Source: Harmothoe impar (Eukaryota; Annelida; Polychaeta; Phyllodocida; Polynoidae). Taken from it: a stretch of DNA of 64,000 bases. The notes under the pieces are model-generated. The model was given only the letters and a program-made list of their open reading frames with translations. It was not told the DNA's origin and searched no databases. Position 1 is the stretch's first letter; each line of letters starts with the position of its first letter. Shown here one piece after another: positions 12,201 through 27,200 of the stretch. Position numbers and translations under genes: made by a program. The DNA is taken from contig OX381708.1 of the NCBI GenBank assembly GCA_947462335.1, positions 9,672,001 through 9,736,000 on the forward strand, given 5' to 3'.

Positions 12201-15200
12201 ACAGCGAATAATAATGTGAGCTTGCAAGAATTTAGTGGACTCATCGAAGCTGATATTCCAATAGTAGGGCTGAATTTCACCGTTTTCTCATATGTTAATG
12301 ACACTGAAGAGAATGGAGGCGTTAGTTACCTACCTTTATTTCCGATTTACATGACAGGGAGTATAACATCAGGTACAAGAGTTCACTATATTTGGCAACT
12401 TGGAGATCTTGAGACAATTGAAGGTGGACCCAGTATAAATTATACATTCCTTGACTCGGGGGATTTCCGAGTGATACTAACAGCAATAAATTATGGTGGG
12501 AATATAAGCGTTTCAATGGTGGTTCCCCTTATCTCACCAGTAGGCATGATTAACTACGCACAGGCAGTAAAAAACTACCTTGTAGATCCCTTACACATAT
12601 ATATAACCATGGACTTCCCAAAAGGTCTTTGTTTCCACTTTGTCTTTGAGAAATTAATCACCGAAAAACTGGTTATCTGGTATGAAACCATCGAAGGCTT
12701 TTGTAGTGAGTGGGTCCCTAATTATGACGGTTCTCAAGTGCGACAATTAGAGAATGTGACAGATTTCCATCTGATGCCTCGGTTCCAGGTTCCGGGGTTA
12801 TATGAACAGCGTGTAAATGTTTATACGGAATCAAAATCCCAAGAGAAAACCTACGAGCATTTTGTACAGCGATACGCCTGTGAAAAACCCAACATCAACA
12901 CAGCCCCCAAACCTGGCAAGTTTCTTGATGACCCACGCAAAGTGTTCATGTCAGAATACATGATAGTCACTTCTGAAGATATGGAGGCTTCAACAAACTG
13001 CAGGGAGACTTCATTCTTTACAACCCAATGGAATTTGTATAAAATTAATCCAGGGAGTGCTCAAGAGATGGAGGTCAGACAAGATAATGTGGATACAAGT
13101 CAGAGTCTGTATTTGTCGGCTGACGAAGGAGCCCTTACCCCAGGGATGTATCGTGTTGTTTTTACCATCCTGATGAAGGAGTATGAAGCCTACAATAACA
13201 GTGACACCATGTTCCTGGAGGTTTTACCGACCCCTCTGCACACAGCTATATCCCCAGATACCATATGGCTGCAAGGCAATGTGAGACCCATTGTAATGGA
13301 TGCCGAAAGTGATACGATGGACCCAGACACCGGGGACAACATTGGCATTATATATGACTGGTTTTGTAGACGATTAGACGAGGTGTTGGAAGTCACGACG
13401 GATCCTGCAAATGACACTATGAATGTTGTTCCTGTTCCTGCAGTTGGTAAGAAAGCCTTTCAGATAGACATGAACCAATAATGCCTCAAACAAAATGAAA
13501 AATATTTCATGTAATAATTTCTTCATATGACCCCAGAAGTATGAAAATATTGCCACCTTACAATTCTTTCTGTCAGGCAATATTTCAATTCTTTGCATGT
13601 ATCAAGTATACCTTTTGTGAGGACTTTGTGTTTATATACCACCAGTTCTTGCGTATATAAGCAGAACTTCCATATCAGCCGCACTCCCAACTTTGACAAA
13701 ACCTATAAGCCTAACGGGGGGGGGGGGGCTGAAAATGGTGATATCAAATTTGGTATTGCATTATGCTTATAGAACTTGCATACAAGCTGCAATTCGACTT
13801 TGGGTCGAACGTACAAGTTTCACCAGCAATATGACTTTTTTACCACCTGTGGCTTTTATGCGAAAATTTACTGTATATGGCTGTATCTCACGAGATCAGG
13901 CCAATGTGAATGTCTTTGACTGGGTGCCATCTTTGACTGGCTTAATAGAAAATGGTTTATTTATGGCAGATGCAGATATAAATGGGCTGCAAATGTTAGT
14001 GAATATTATAACACTTTAAATTAGTAGTTAGTAGCCCATTTATATCTGCATCTCCCCTAAATAAACCTTTTTCTATCAAGCCAGTAAAAGATGGCACCCA
14101 GTCAAAGATGACACCCAGTCATAGGCATTCACATTGGCCAGATCTCGTGAGACACAGCCATATGCTGATATTTAGCATGACACCCCTCTACCCCTGTCTG
14201 TTCATCAGGAGCTGCAATAGCAGCTACAAACGGTGGCTGCTTTGGTGATGGCCCAGGGAAGTTGGACGTAGCTGATGGTAGCTTCACCTTTGATCCAGCT
14301 CCAATGGACATTGGGGACTATGTCTTTACTGTGCTAGCATCCAAACCACCGAGGTCAAGCATTGCACAACAGATTCTGACCATTGTTGATGGTGACCCAC
14401 TTCAAATCCTGATCAAGTAAGTTTTTTTTTTACTTTGGCCTGAAAAGTACCCAAAGGCTGACTCGCAAACTTCAGCACTGACTTGTCAACAATGGCGTTG
14501 ACTCATGGACTATCAAATTGACTCTGAAATAGCCCCAAAATTGTTTTATAAAGACAGATTGATCCCATGGCATGAAAAGTACCTATAAATTGACTCACAA
14601 ACTTCAGCGCTGACTCGCCAACACTGGCGTTGACTCTTGGACCATCAGATTGACTCTGAAATAGCCCCAAAATTACTTAAAACATACATATTTTCTTCAA
14701 AATTGGATAAAAATTTCTAGCGTCGGGCCTGTTTTGCTAGGTAGGGTCGGGTAACCTGAAACACACCTTTTTTTTTCTTTTTTGGCCTTACTACTCAAGA
14801 GGGGCTGGATGTCGACTATAATTGTCTTAACAAAGTCCTGCCCCCATGGAAATACTTTGGAAAGAAACTCGGCTGCTTGCCTATAATTGCATTTTTTGGT
14901 GGGCTTCAATGGGCTAATAACTCTATTTGTTTTCCCTGCAACTGGAATTGGTTCATACCACTTCCCCCTTTCCAAAAGACACATAATCTGGGAACATGTC
15001 AGATATTTTATTCCCTTATATTAGTTATCTCTATCTTAGCAAATGAGATCAAGTGGTCACATGTCATGCCAAGCATGCCTAACCAGCAAATCAGGGTTAT
15101 TTTTGGTTGTGACCAAATTTGCCAACTTTGGTCAGGTTTCTTCATGACCAAATTCGCCAACTCCAAAGGTGAAATTGTTGAGGCTGGCAAGGAGTGACCA

Positions 15201-18200
15201 TTTGTTGGGTAGGTGAGCACCAAAATTTACCTGTTCAGTTCTGAGTTCAGTAGAGGAGCTATCCCTTCATCAAACCTCAATTTAGTTATCCCTACCTGTT
15301 CATCTCCAGACGTGACATGACTGTAGAGTGTCCGGACCGCTACAATGCGGCCAAGAAGCTGCAGTTTTACGGCGAGTGCCTGAACTGTGATGGGACGACA
15401 CAGGACCCGGACTATGTGTGGGAGGTTCTCGACCCAGACGGAAATCCTGTAGATCTTGGATCATCAAAGAAAGTGGAACCTATTACAGGTCAGTTCTACA
15501 GTATTGTTTAAAGTTAGTCCGAAAATACCATTTTATAAATCCAACTTAAGGATAGGGAATACTTTCCTCTTTACAGGCAAAAGACACAACTTTAATCATC
15601 TATAATTTGATAAGTTTTCATCTTAGCATCACTTATGATACACCGTTATGACCGTCTATCACGCCCCTTTCAAATTTCTCTGTTTAGAATGAAAGTTGCT
15701 ATAATTATAGGGATGGAATGTGAATGCAACAAAAACGTTCTTTTTTAGGTTCTTTTTATTTGGACAGTATAATAAGTGATGCTCAGATGAAATAATAAAG
15801 GATTAAAGTTGTGATTTTTGCCTGTAAAGAGGAAGGCATTCCCTATCCTTAAATTTGTTCTACACACTGTTACAATATCATATTGGAAGGTTAGAAGGTA
15901 ATCAAATACATTCAATGGGCAGTGAGGGAACAGATAGGGGGTACCATGATACCTAGCTATAGACCTGTTTAGTGTATTTCAGGGGCGGCGGAAGGTGGAT
16001 AAAGTTGGGGGGGCCCAGGTCCCAAAACCCAATGGGTGTAGGTTGGAGGGAGTCATAAATAGGGGTCTTGGGGCTGCAGGCCCCAGGATAATTTATGAAT
16101 TTTCCTTTAAAAATTGGTGCATTCGGAGTGGTCTGAATGATCTTTAGGAATTTTTAAGAATTTACACTTGAATTGATGTGTTCTGATGGAGTTTGAGCTT
16201 GTCATTCGAGAAAATTTTAGGAATTTTATCATGAGATTAGTGTTTTCTAGGGGTTTCTGAGTTTGTTACCCAAAAAGTTGGGTGGGCCAAAACATACTTT
16301 GGCCCCCCCATCTTTAAAGTTGGGGGGGGGGGCCTGTGCCCCCTGGCCCCCCCTGTTCCGCCGCCACTGTATTTCTAACGGGTGTGACTTAAAGCGTGCA
16401 CGCCAAAAGTCGCACCATCAGCTTAAATTTGACAATCATGTCAAATATAAGTGAAATCCTATGAAATGACTGTGAATAAAGTGTATAGTATATGTAGTAT
16501 GGTCTTTCTGATCATTCTGGCCCATTTTTAGGAAAATTGACTTCTGAGCACCAGTGATAAGATATATACTCACTTTAATTTATTTAGTGTCAATATTCCA
16601 AAAGCTTTAGCATGATAGATTTCTTGTAACTTCTTAACATACATTTATTGTATCGTTTCTGATATATGGCCAATGGAAATGTGTTGGGTGCAAGACTGTA
16701 AGGGAGGGATCATTTATTAACAAGCAGAGGGCGGGGGAATTTCACAAGGTGCACTTTTTTTTCATGCCCCCTTAAAGGGTCAACATTTTTTACCTGCCCA
16801 GTGAAATTTCACCCCCTCCCCCCAAAGAAAGAGGTTGACAGCTTTTAATGTAGCCATTGCATATTACAATGCAATTAGGATTGTGCCCCGGGATTGTGTT
16901 AAAAGCAATGTAAACACAACTTTATTTTGTAAAAGTCAACATTTCTTGATGCATTGGTCTATAGGTGGAAAGAACAGCAAACTGACACTGACAGCGGCTC
17001 CTCTAAGCCCCGGCACCAACTACTTGCTTCGACTGCGCTCTCATGCTGAACCCTACACAGACGGTCTGTCAGAGGTGCTACTTAGAACAAGCAGCCCGCC
17101 CATTAATGGTTCCTGCACCGTCTCACCAAGAACAGGTAGTGTTGATATACATATTGTAAACATATTTTATTTCGCGCTGTATGTATTTTCGCGGATTTGT
17201 GCAGAGCGAAAATGTATCCACTGTAGTCATAGAACTACTATAATAAAAAATGTGAATTTAAATACAAACAAAAATACACATTTTAGCAAATTTGCGAAAG
17301 TTTATAGACATGAAAATATCTACGTTGACAGTATTTTCTCGGATTTGGTAAAAAGTACAATTTGCTTGGATTTAAATTTGTGGATCTAGAAAAAATATAT
17401 ACCTACAACTATATTGGACAAATATTTGCGCTGTACATATCTTTGCAGATTTTAAAATCCGTGGAATCTGCGAAAATATGTACAGCGTGAAATATTATAT
17501 GTTTACAGTATGTTCTGTAACCATCCTGGTCCATTATTTATTTATACCACAGTTGGCTGAGAGAACAAAAGAAATGGCCTGACTGTATAATACATAAATG
17601 GCTGTATGTGGGTGTGGTCCTTTGAGCAGCCTCTCTTACTGTGAGTGTAAGGCAGATATGATATGCATGAGTAGCTGCATAAGTGTTATAAGCCTTGGAC
17701 AATGGTAATTATCCTTGGCTGGCGCATTGGGCAATTACTCTTACCGTAAAACCTCGCGTATAAGCCTAACTTGCGTATTAGCCGCACCCCGACTTTGGGC
17801 CGATACTATAAGCCGCACCAGCGATCTGGTTATTGTGATTTTAGTACTGTACCAAAGAAAAACTCGTGTATAAGCAGCACCCTGACTATGGGCCGATCCT
17901 ATAAGCCGCACCAGCGATGTGACTCGCGTACTAGCCGCAGCCTATACGCAAGGTTTTACGGTACCTTGCCTTGACTCACTTGTATCATATAGATCTATCA
18001 CCTCCATCAGAAGTAGCAGTTACAGTGTTGTCATCCTACCCTTGTAGCAGGATACTTCTTCATTGTATAGCACTACATGTATTATTGTTTACAGTATATT
18101 TTACCGATCGGTACCAATAACCGATTGATTAAATGGGTCACACCATTTTGATAATAATGGGGGTTAAAATTTGCTTTGTAACTTCACAGAAAATAACTAT

Positions 18201-21200
18201 TCTTATGTTAGAAAAATACCAAAGACCCATTTTTCAAGATTAATTTCTTTTTCACCCTGTACTAGAGCTCTATCCGGTCCTGCAAATTTGAGATTTAGGA
18301 AAGGATGTATAATGCTTTATTAACCCTCATGTTATAGGTGTCTTCATGACGACACAGTTTTACATAAAGTGTGAAGGATGGGAAGATGACGACATCGCCC
18401 CAAGCCGGTCAGACCCGCTGGTACTGAGCATCACAGCAACAATTGGCGACGAGATGTCTCCGGTGGTGGCTGAGATAACTCACCTACCGCTGGGGGATCC
18501 TGCCACTAACTACTCAGTTAGTGTCAATATCTACGTCACTGACCCGTGCGGATCTGACACCCTTGTCACTGAGGTGGTACAGGTAAGTAAACTGTTAGTG
18601 TCACTAGTGAGGTTTAGATCGGTAACGTCTCAATTACGACGGGTAACGTCACAGGTCACGTATGGGGTATTCCCACCTAGAAGTATGCAACTTGTAGGCC
18701 TGACGTTTTGGACGTATAGACTCCTGTCTACACATACCACTGTGTACATGTAGAGTTTTGTGTGTGAATAGATGAGAACTCTGGTAGCTGGATTGATAGT
18801 GGATCTTTATTCCTGTATGATGGTGTAACAATCTCAACTGAAGTGTAACTGCAACTGCCTTGACACCTCTGGCTGACTGCCCTTTTATAGACCTACAGGA
18901 TGCTGATGTCAGACACTAGAACACTCTAGAACAGACCTGGGTATGACACAATAGTACATGCTTCTGGAAACTTCCCAATCAGGCAGACAGTAAACAAGTT
19001 TAACACATGGTTCCAGAAGATTCCTGAATAGGATACTACAGTACGTGTAGGGGGGATGGCTTTTGAAAGAAAAGTTGAGTATATATATAAATATATAATC
19101 CTTCCTAATTATTGATTGTGAGGTATGTGAGTACCTGCTCTAAATATAAATTTTGGGGAACAATTACATCACTGTCTAATTACCCCTCATTGAGGGCCTT
19201 TACCCAACTTAGGCCACTCAAAAAAAAAGTTGTTTCTCATCACCCAGCAGTGAAAAATATGACGAGGGCGTTTTCTATTTTATCTTCATTTTTTTTTACT
19301 CAGGGCCAAAATGTATAGGAAAATTAAGACTTTTCGCAGACAATTTTCACATTTTAGTAGTTAGGAGTTTAGTGATCCACAAAATATGTTATATTGGAAG
19401 TTATTCCTAGCTCACTGCATTACTGACTGTCTAAGCTTTAATTTGATACCAAATATGCCACTATTTGTCAGATTTTTGACATATTTCTCATTAAAAAATC
19501 TTTAAAAAAAAGTTTTCCCCAAATCACGTTTTTCATGATGCGCGCGGTGATGAGAAACCAGTTTATTTTTTTTAAGTGGCCTTACCTGAAACCACACACT
19601 GCAGGTGTTAGTAGGCCTATTATGGGATAACTGTTCTTTACCTGTCCCTGTAATAAATAGATCCTGTACTTGTAGCCCTTGTCGTTGCCATATTTGTACA
19701 TGTTCCCCAATTTGAACCTCACTAATATCTACGTCACTGACCCATGCGGATCTGACACCTTTGTTACTGACCCAGCCAGCATTGGTCCCTGGGGCCCATG
19801 TGTGTTTTATTTGGGCCAACTGGGCTTGCCCATATCTGGGTTATGGTCCTTTTTGTCCAGGGCTACCAGTGGGAGCCCAGATGGGCCAGCCCAGGAAAAC
19901 ATTTTGCCCCATAAATACATTGTAAATATTTCAAAACATGCTGATATCTGATTTTCCTCCACAAATCACCATTTATTGTACAGTTTTATAGTTTATATTT
20001 AATCTGGGCTCGGGCTGGGCACTTTAAATCTGGGCTGGCCCTTTTGGAATCCCACTGGTAGCCCTGGACAAAAAAGACCATAACCCAGATATGGGCAAAT
20101 CAGCTTGCCCACGTAAAAACGCAGTGCTGGCTGGGTAGGTGGTACAGGTAAGTAGTAACTACACTGTCAGTTTCACACTGCATCAACATTGGCATTTAAG
20201 CAACCTTTCATTGCAAATGTCTCTTTATTAAAGTGACTTTAATTAGTATATGCTACGTAAATGTCTCACAAATGTCATAATGACATTAAGTGACTTTAAG
20301 GGGCATTTACTGGAATTAAATATGCTTAAAGCCTAACTTTTTAAGCAGTACCCCTCACTGGTCAAGGGGTCGACATTTTACTTTCGTTCTCTACATGATA
20401 TAAGAACTAAACAGTTAAAATCTATGCCACTGACCCCCATGCATCTGAGATAAGTACCGCAGTGGCTTGAATAAGCGCAGGGGTCTCAAATAAGCGTAGG
20501 TCTTGAATAAGCACAGGGTAAATGAAGGTATTAGACTGAAAATGTAGGCCATTTCTGTATCTCGAACACGCGCAGGTCTTGTATAATATAAGCACAGGGA
20601 AAATGGTATCATGGAAATTTATAAGCGCAGTGCCGCTTAAATTCAAGCGACTACGGTTTCACACTGCATGAATGTTGCCATTTAAGCACTTTTCATTGCC
20701 AAAGCCTCTTTATCAAAGTGACTTCAAGTTTAGTTTATGCTATGTAAATGTCTCACAAAGGTCATGTTGTGCAGATAAAACTGGACTGTTACATTCACAG
20801 AGAGAGAAGAAACAGCGTCAAAAGGGAGTCCAGGTTGCTTCCAGAATGACTCCCCTGTTTAGGGGAGTCCAGGGAGCCTACGCAACTCTCTGGCTGACCT
20901 AAGGGAGTCAACTGGGGGAGTCATGTGACTCCTCCAGGTGACTCCTTTAAGTCAGCCAGAGAGTCACCTAGCCTTCCTTAGATGGGAATCATTCTGGAGG
21001 CAACCTGGATTCCCTTTCGACACTGTTTCTTTTCTCTGTATTCCCACTACTGCAGGTGCTTCCAGTAACGCCTATAATTAGCGAGTGATCATTTTTTAAC
21101 AACGGGGGGAGGGGGGGGGGTGGTGGTTTTTTCCGCGCGGAGCTGGCGAAATTTTTACCCCCCCCGGTCAAGGGGTCAAAATGTTTTACCCCCCCTCATT

Positions 21201-24200
21201 AGGGTCGAAAATCGGCTCGCGCATGGGGCCTTTGCAGCATAGTAACGCGCGGGCTTTTTGGCTCAAAACAGGTTAAATTTTTTTGCCCCCCCCCCAAGAG
21301 GGGTCCAAATTTTTTTGCCCCCCCCCGGTCAAGGGGTCCAATTTTTTTTGCCTTTTTTACAATACAAAATTAACACTTTTCTGTAACACCCCCCCAGGTG
21401 CTGTTACAAAACAAAATTTACGTCATGGAACGTAATAACGTTATGACTAACGTTTAAAAAAAAATTACGTTTGTGTTTAAAAATTTGTGTTAATAACAGC
21501 GTAAATGTCAAATTTCCGCTGTTGTCTTCAAATTTAGGCTAATTTACACCTTTTTCTCACAACTCGTGGGAAAGGTGGCCATAGCGTTAAAAAACATCCA
21601 TAACGTAAAGAAAATCAGTAACGTAAATTTTGTTTTGTAACACCCCCTTGAAAAACAACGTAAAAAAGATTCTTTTGTAACACCCTCTTTTTGCGCTATA
21701 ATTTTACGTTGTGTTTGGTAACACCCCCAGGTGCTTCCGGCAGATGCCGGGGACCTTACCCTGGAGGAGTATACCTTAGCCATGCTGAAGGCCCTGGACC
21801 CGGAAGGAATGAGACTCGCCGCATCCACCATAGCAAGTATGGTAGGAGCCGCCGTCAACTCCTTCGACTTAACTGATCCTGACAATGCAGATGTTAGTAG
21901 GCTAGATTAAATTGCCTCTCTCTCTCAGTGACAAATGCATTTGGCTGTGTCTCACGAGATTTAAATGGGCTACTAATTACTAATTCGCAGTGTTATAACG
22001 TCCATTAACTTTTTCAGCCCATTTATATCTTCATCTGCCCGTAATTTTCTGTCAAGCTGGTCAAAGATGGCACCTAGTCAAAGCTGCGTCCCAGTCAAAG
22101 ATGGCACCCAGTCAAAGCTGCGACCCAGTCAAAGACGTTCACATTGGCCAGATCTTGTGAGACACAGCCATTTATAGGCTGTGCTAGGTTCTCTGTCGAA
22201 GCTTAGAAATGCAGCTTGGGTGAAGAACAACATTTCTGATACTTGATAAAAGTGCAAATTTAGCTTTTGTAACTTTAGGCTTTGTAACAATTGAATCGTC
22301 TTTGACCGGGTGACGTCTTTGACCGGGTGACGTCTTTGATCGGGTGATGACTTTGACTGGGTGACGTCTTTGACCGACAAGATTAAAACAGTTCAAAAGG
22401 GGCTTATTTAGACAGAAATGCGGGGGGAAAAGTTCATATATATTATAACACTATATATTACAAATTTCCCCGGCATTTCTGTGTACATAGCGTCCCTTTT
22501 CAACTGTTTTAATCTAGCCGGTCAAAGACGTCACCTGGTCAAAGACGTCACCCGGTCAAAGATGTCACCCGGTCAAAGACAATCCAATTGTTACAAAGTC
22601 GTGAGACTGAGCCTTTAGTCTGTTGACTGGGCTATTTCACACATTGACCCGGGGTGCCATAAATGTGGCCACAGGTCAACAAGTGAAACAAACACGCTTA
22701 AACAAGTGTGCCTTTATGTTTATTTAAAAATAAAATATTTTTGATTCAAATTACCAAAATGATGATAGCAGGAGGCTAAATTGGACTTTTCTACGCCCTA
22801 CAAATGTAAACAAAAACCACCAATATTTGATGACATCACAGACCGTGAAATACTGGTCAGGTTTATTATTTATGTTCTGCGGTTAAATCAATAATGCTGC
22901 TGTATTCCATAAAATGTACCATCTTTACCCTCACAGCTACAGTCAGAGCTGGTTGCTGTAATGAGTAAGCTGCTGCTGGTGGGGGAGAGCTACCCGGGGA
23001 CGGCGCTCCTCGCCATGACAGACGCCCTAGATACACTCGGCAGGACACTCACCGCGGATACACCTGATGACGCTGTAGTAAGGCCACTCAAAAAAAAAGT
23101 GGTTTCTCATCACCAAGGTCTGAAAAATATGACGAGGGAGGATTTTTATTTATTTATTTATTTTTTTTACTCGCGGGCTAAAATGTATAGGATAATATAC
23201 GTTTTCATGACTAAAATTCACATTTCAGGAGTTAAGAAATTATTGATCTTTAAAAGTGGGGAAAATGTAAGTTATTTCTATCCCACTGCATTACTGGCAA
23301 TATAAGCTTTAATTTGATACCAAATATGCCAATATTTATCCATTTTATCATATTATTCATCTAAAATTTGCAAAAAAAAGAAAAAGTTTTCCTCAAAACC
23401 TGGTTTTTATGATGCGCGCGGTGATGAGAAACCATTTTATTTTTTTGAGTGGCCTAAGTAGCAACCTTAATTTTTTTGAAATACAAGATTTACCATGCTT
23501 AACTATAGGAAGGGCCATATTCAATGCCCTCCATTGAATACAATGTGGCCGTATTCAATGGGCTAAGAAAAAACTGCTTTTCTTCATTAAAAGGCTTCAA
23601 ATAAAAAATAAATGCAAATGCCAACTACATTGATACCTCTCTGACGTATTTCACTCGTGGTGGCTGGGGCGCATCCCACTCATCCTCTGGCTTCGTGGGA
23701 TACCGCCCCAGCCCCCACTCATGAAATACGACAGAGACGCTATCAATGGGCGTTGGCATTTGTGTATTTATTACAGGGCAGATATACGGAACTGTCTCTG
23801 TTAACGATTAGTAGCTAATTTGGGTTTAATTTATATTTTTCAATTGCACAAAGTATTTCTGTTCATAATATCTCTATAAAGTGTGAAGCTTTTTTAAAAA
23901 AGAAATTCTGATACTTATAAACAATAAAATAAAGATCGCATCTGAGATGAGGTTCGTTGGCACATTCGGTATTGATATATTAAAGCTACTCAACACAATC
24001 TACGCATAAGACACCTGGTGGCAAAAATTGGAACTACCTAAAACCATAATATTTGCATATTTCTCAAACTTATATGTCATGATCCTCCTTTATATGCCAT
24101 CCAATTGTCACACCTTAGTACTCCTGATTTTTTCTGCATCAAATAATGTAGAAAAATAAGATTTTCTCATGAGGGCCTATATGATGCACCCAAATTAGAA

Positions 24201-27200
24201 TACCCCTCAAAAGGCAAATAAATCATATAACATAGAATTTTTTTCTTTTCTTTGTGTTCCATAACATCAGGCTAACATCTTTAAGAGTCATTCAGAAAAA
24301 TTGTTGGTCGGTCTACAATCAGCTAGTTGAGTACCTTTAAATTTGGTATTTTTCCCAAACGCTTTACATCATGTGATATATTTCTTCTTTGATACAAATT
24401 GTTTTTATTCCAGGATGCGATGTTCAATATGATGGAGGTCCTTTCTAATGAACTGGGATCGCAGAAATCAGTGGAAGCGCTCGGAAACATGATTAAAGGT
24501 AGATAGTCTTTCCATCAGTAGTAGTTAACCCTTTAAGGATGGCATCATGCCTTAATGCATCATGCCCTTTGTCGTCATGATGCATGAATGCAGCCCTGGG
24601 GAGTAACTCGGAAGTGCTGCATTCATTCATTATGCCTATCTTATGAGGTTGAGACACTCCCGAAGGGTCGGCATGATGCACCAATGCAGCACTGGCGACT
24701 TACTTGCCGGGGCTGCATTGGTGCATCAGGAGTCACAGGTGAGTGTGCTCAGTCGTGACTATAAAGCTAATATCCTCAGTGGAGGAGTCTAGCTGTGGTT
24801 TAACTGACCAGTGGTGAGTGTTTTGACGCCTTTTGTACACCTTATACAGAGAGGCAGAAAAAGACTTATCAAGCTGACTGATGTCTAACATGATAAAGGC
24901 AGATGTGAAGCCCAAAATCTCTCTTTAAGGTGGTTGCCTACCTTGGTACCAGAGCATCTAGAAATCTACAAAACTGAGACTAATCAGGTCCAAATGTCAT
25001 GTACTTTCCAGAAAGGCAAAAAAAGGAGACAGGTATCAGAAGGGGTGAATATCTTGATATAATCAAGCATAGCCTATATCTGTGAGCCCAGAATCAAGTG
25101 TGTAGATCCATATCCATATGTTAGGAGGCCATACTATACTACATAGCCTCTCACTGCTGCCCTCTGGCTAGTGCATAGCCAACTATGTAACCTGTACCAA
25201 AATCGACTCAGTGCATGCATGTTTGAAGGTAGGCAACTACCTTAAAGGGACTCATATAAGCGTAGGCGTAGGGATAACAGGGTATTGAAATTTATAAGCG
25301 CAGGGGTGCTTAAACGGGCCACTACGGTACTTGTATCCGAAGATTGAGACTCAAAATTCAATCTTCTCTAAATTGATCCAGGGTGCAACCATGACTATAC
25401 CCTTCGTACCTATCAGAGTATCATTTTCCTCATATTCGATCAATATTTATTGCAGTCAATGGGCGAAACAAAAGCATGCATACCTTTATTCTACTCATTG
25501 AAATTCAAATACACATTTTCCATGACACATGCATAAAATCTTTATAGGTTTCAGGTAATATTCTATTCTATTGTCCCATGTGTTGACATGTTTTTGTTTA
25601 TATTTTCAGGGTTGACCGGGCTCGCCGCTTCCTGTCTTGGAGTGCTAGCCAGCAAAGAAGGTATTTTCAACTCATGTTTGAGGGATGCATTTCGCTCCCT
25701 TATTAATGTTAAATGAGTACCCCAAATATTGCATAGAAGGCACAGCTTGTACGAGGGTCAGAGCTATGGTGCGGCTTAAGCTGGGACTCCACTACCCGAT
25801 TTTTTTGGTCATTCTCACAAACTGATCATACAGGTCTTTACAGTCTGATCAAGTCAAAATAAACACATATTTCCTATCTGTTATTGTGCATAAATCAGCG
25901 GATTATACTCCTTTGAATGGCGAAGCATCAGATAAATGAAAATCAAACCTGTTTGATATGAGATTGGATGCCCAGATCGGCCTGAGATGAAAAATTGGGG
26001 CTTAAATCGGGACCTAAATTGTGTTACATAGCCTTGGCAATTCTATTTCCCATATTGTTTATAAACAAAGACATTATTTGTTAACATAGTTCCTGTCTAC
26101 TGCATATCATTGTCATGGTATATAACTGAGCCAGATTCATGAGAATAGCCCTGATCTGAGAATATAATCGGTTAGTGGAGCCCCACCTTTATAGGATTAC
26201 CCTAAAGTGGCGATGTGGCTTATTCAAGGGCTTGTGCGGCATATACTACTATGATCTGCCCAAACTCAGGGTGCCGCTTATACTCCAGAATTTATGGTGA
26301 GGGTTTGTTTCTGTCTGAATGACAGGTTTCTCCGCGAATGGTACCTTGGATCATATCACACTCAGCGGAGCCGAGTGTGATATGATCCAGGGTACCACAA
26401 GTGCACAAACCAGGAATTCAGACTTTCATGTAATTATTGATAAATCATATTTAAAAAAGACATCAAAAGAAGATTGGTTTCATAACTTCTAGGGTCGGCC
26501 CTGTTTTGCTAGGTAGAGTCAGGTAACCTGAAACACACCTTATTTTTTGGCCTTTATCTTTGTTTTGGCTTTATAGAGATGCATTTGAATTATCATTCCC
26601 ATTTTCCTCATCCTCCAGAGGTGATTGCCAACACCCCGCTGGACCCTAATGCTGCACCCAGTGCACTAGAAGAAGCCTCCCCTGAGGTGCAGGAGGCGGC
26701 CGCGGCACAGGACAGAGCTAGGGTCAGTATCAATTTATTAACCAGCAGCTCTGCTGCTGGTGACCGCGCGGGAAAATTGGTGACGTTCTCCTGACCTAGT
26801 ACACTGCACTGTGGGAATGCCTTAGCATATCGCAAACAGGATCGTAGTGGTGTGAAACACACTCTCCCAGCAGATGTTAGGTCTGTTGTTTCCTACAGTT
26901 GAATGCAGAGAGTAGGGTGGAGAGTGAGCAGACGAGATGCGCTCTTGGGTAGCCTCCCGATTTCCCTGTTGTTGTTTAATCAAAGGCTGACAATCATTTT
27001 GTTTAGGGCAGAGTCATTTATTACTAATTGGGAGGGGGGGGCTTGGTCGATTTTTTTTTTTTTTGGGGGGGGGGGGGGGTTAAACATTTTGACCTCTCTT
27101 AGGAGGGGAGACCTTTGACCTCTTTTGTGCAAAAATGGAGTCGTGTTACTATACCTTCGAAGGGGGCTTGAAAGGGGGAGGGGGAGAAACTTTCAAAAAT

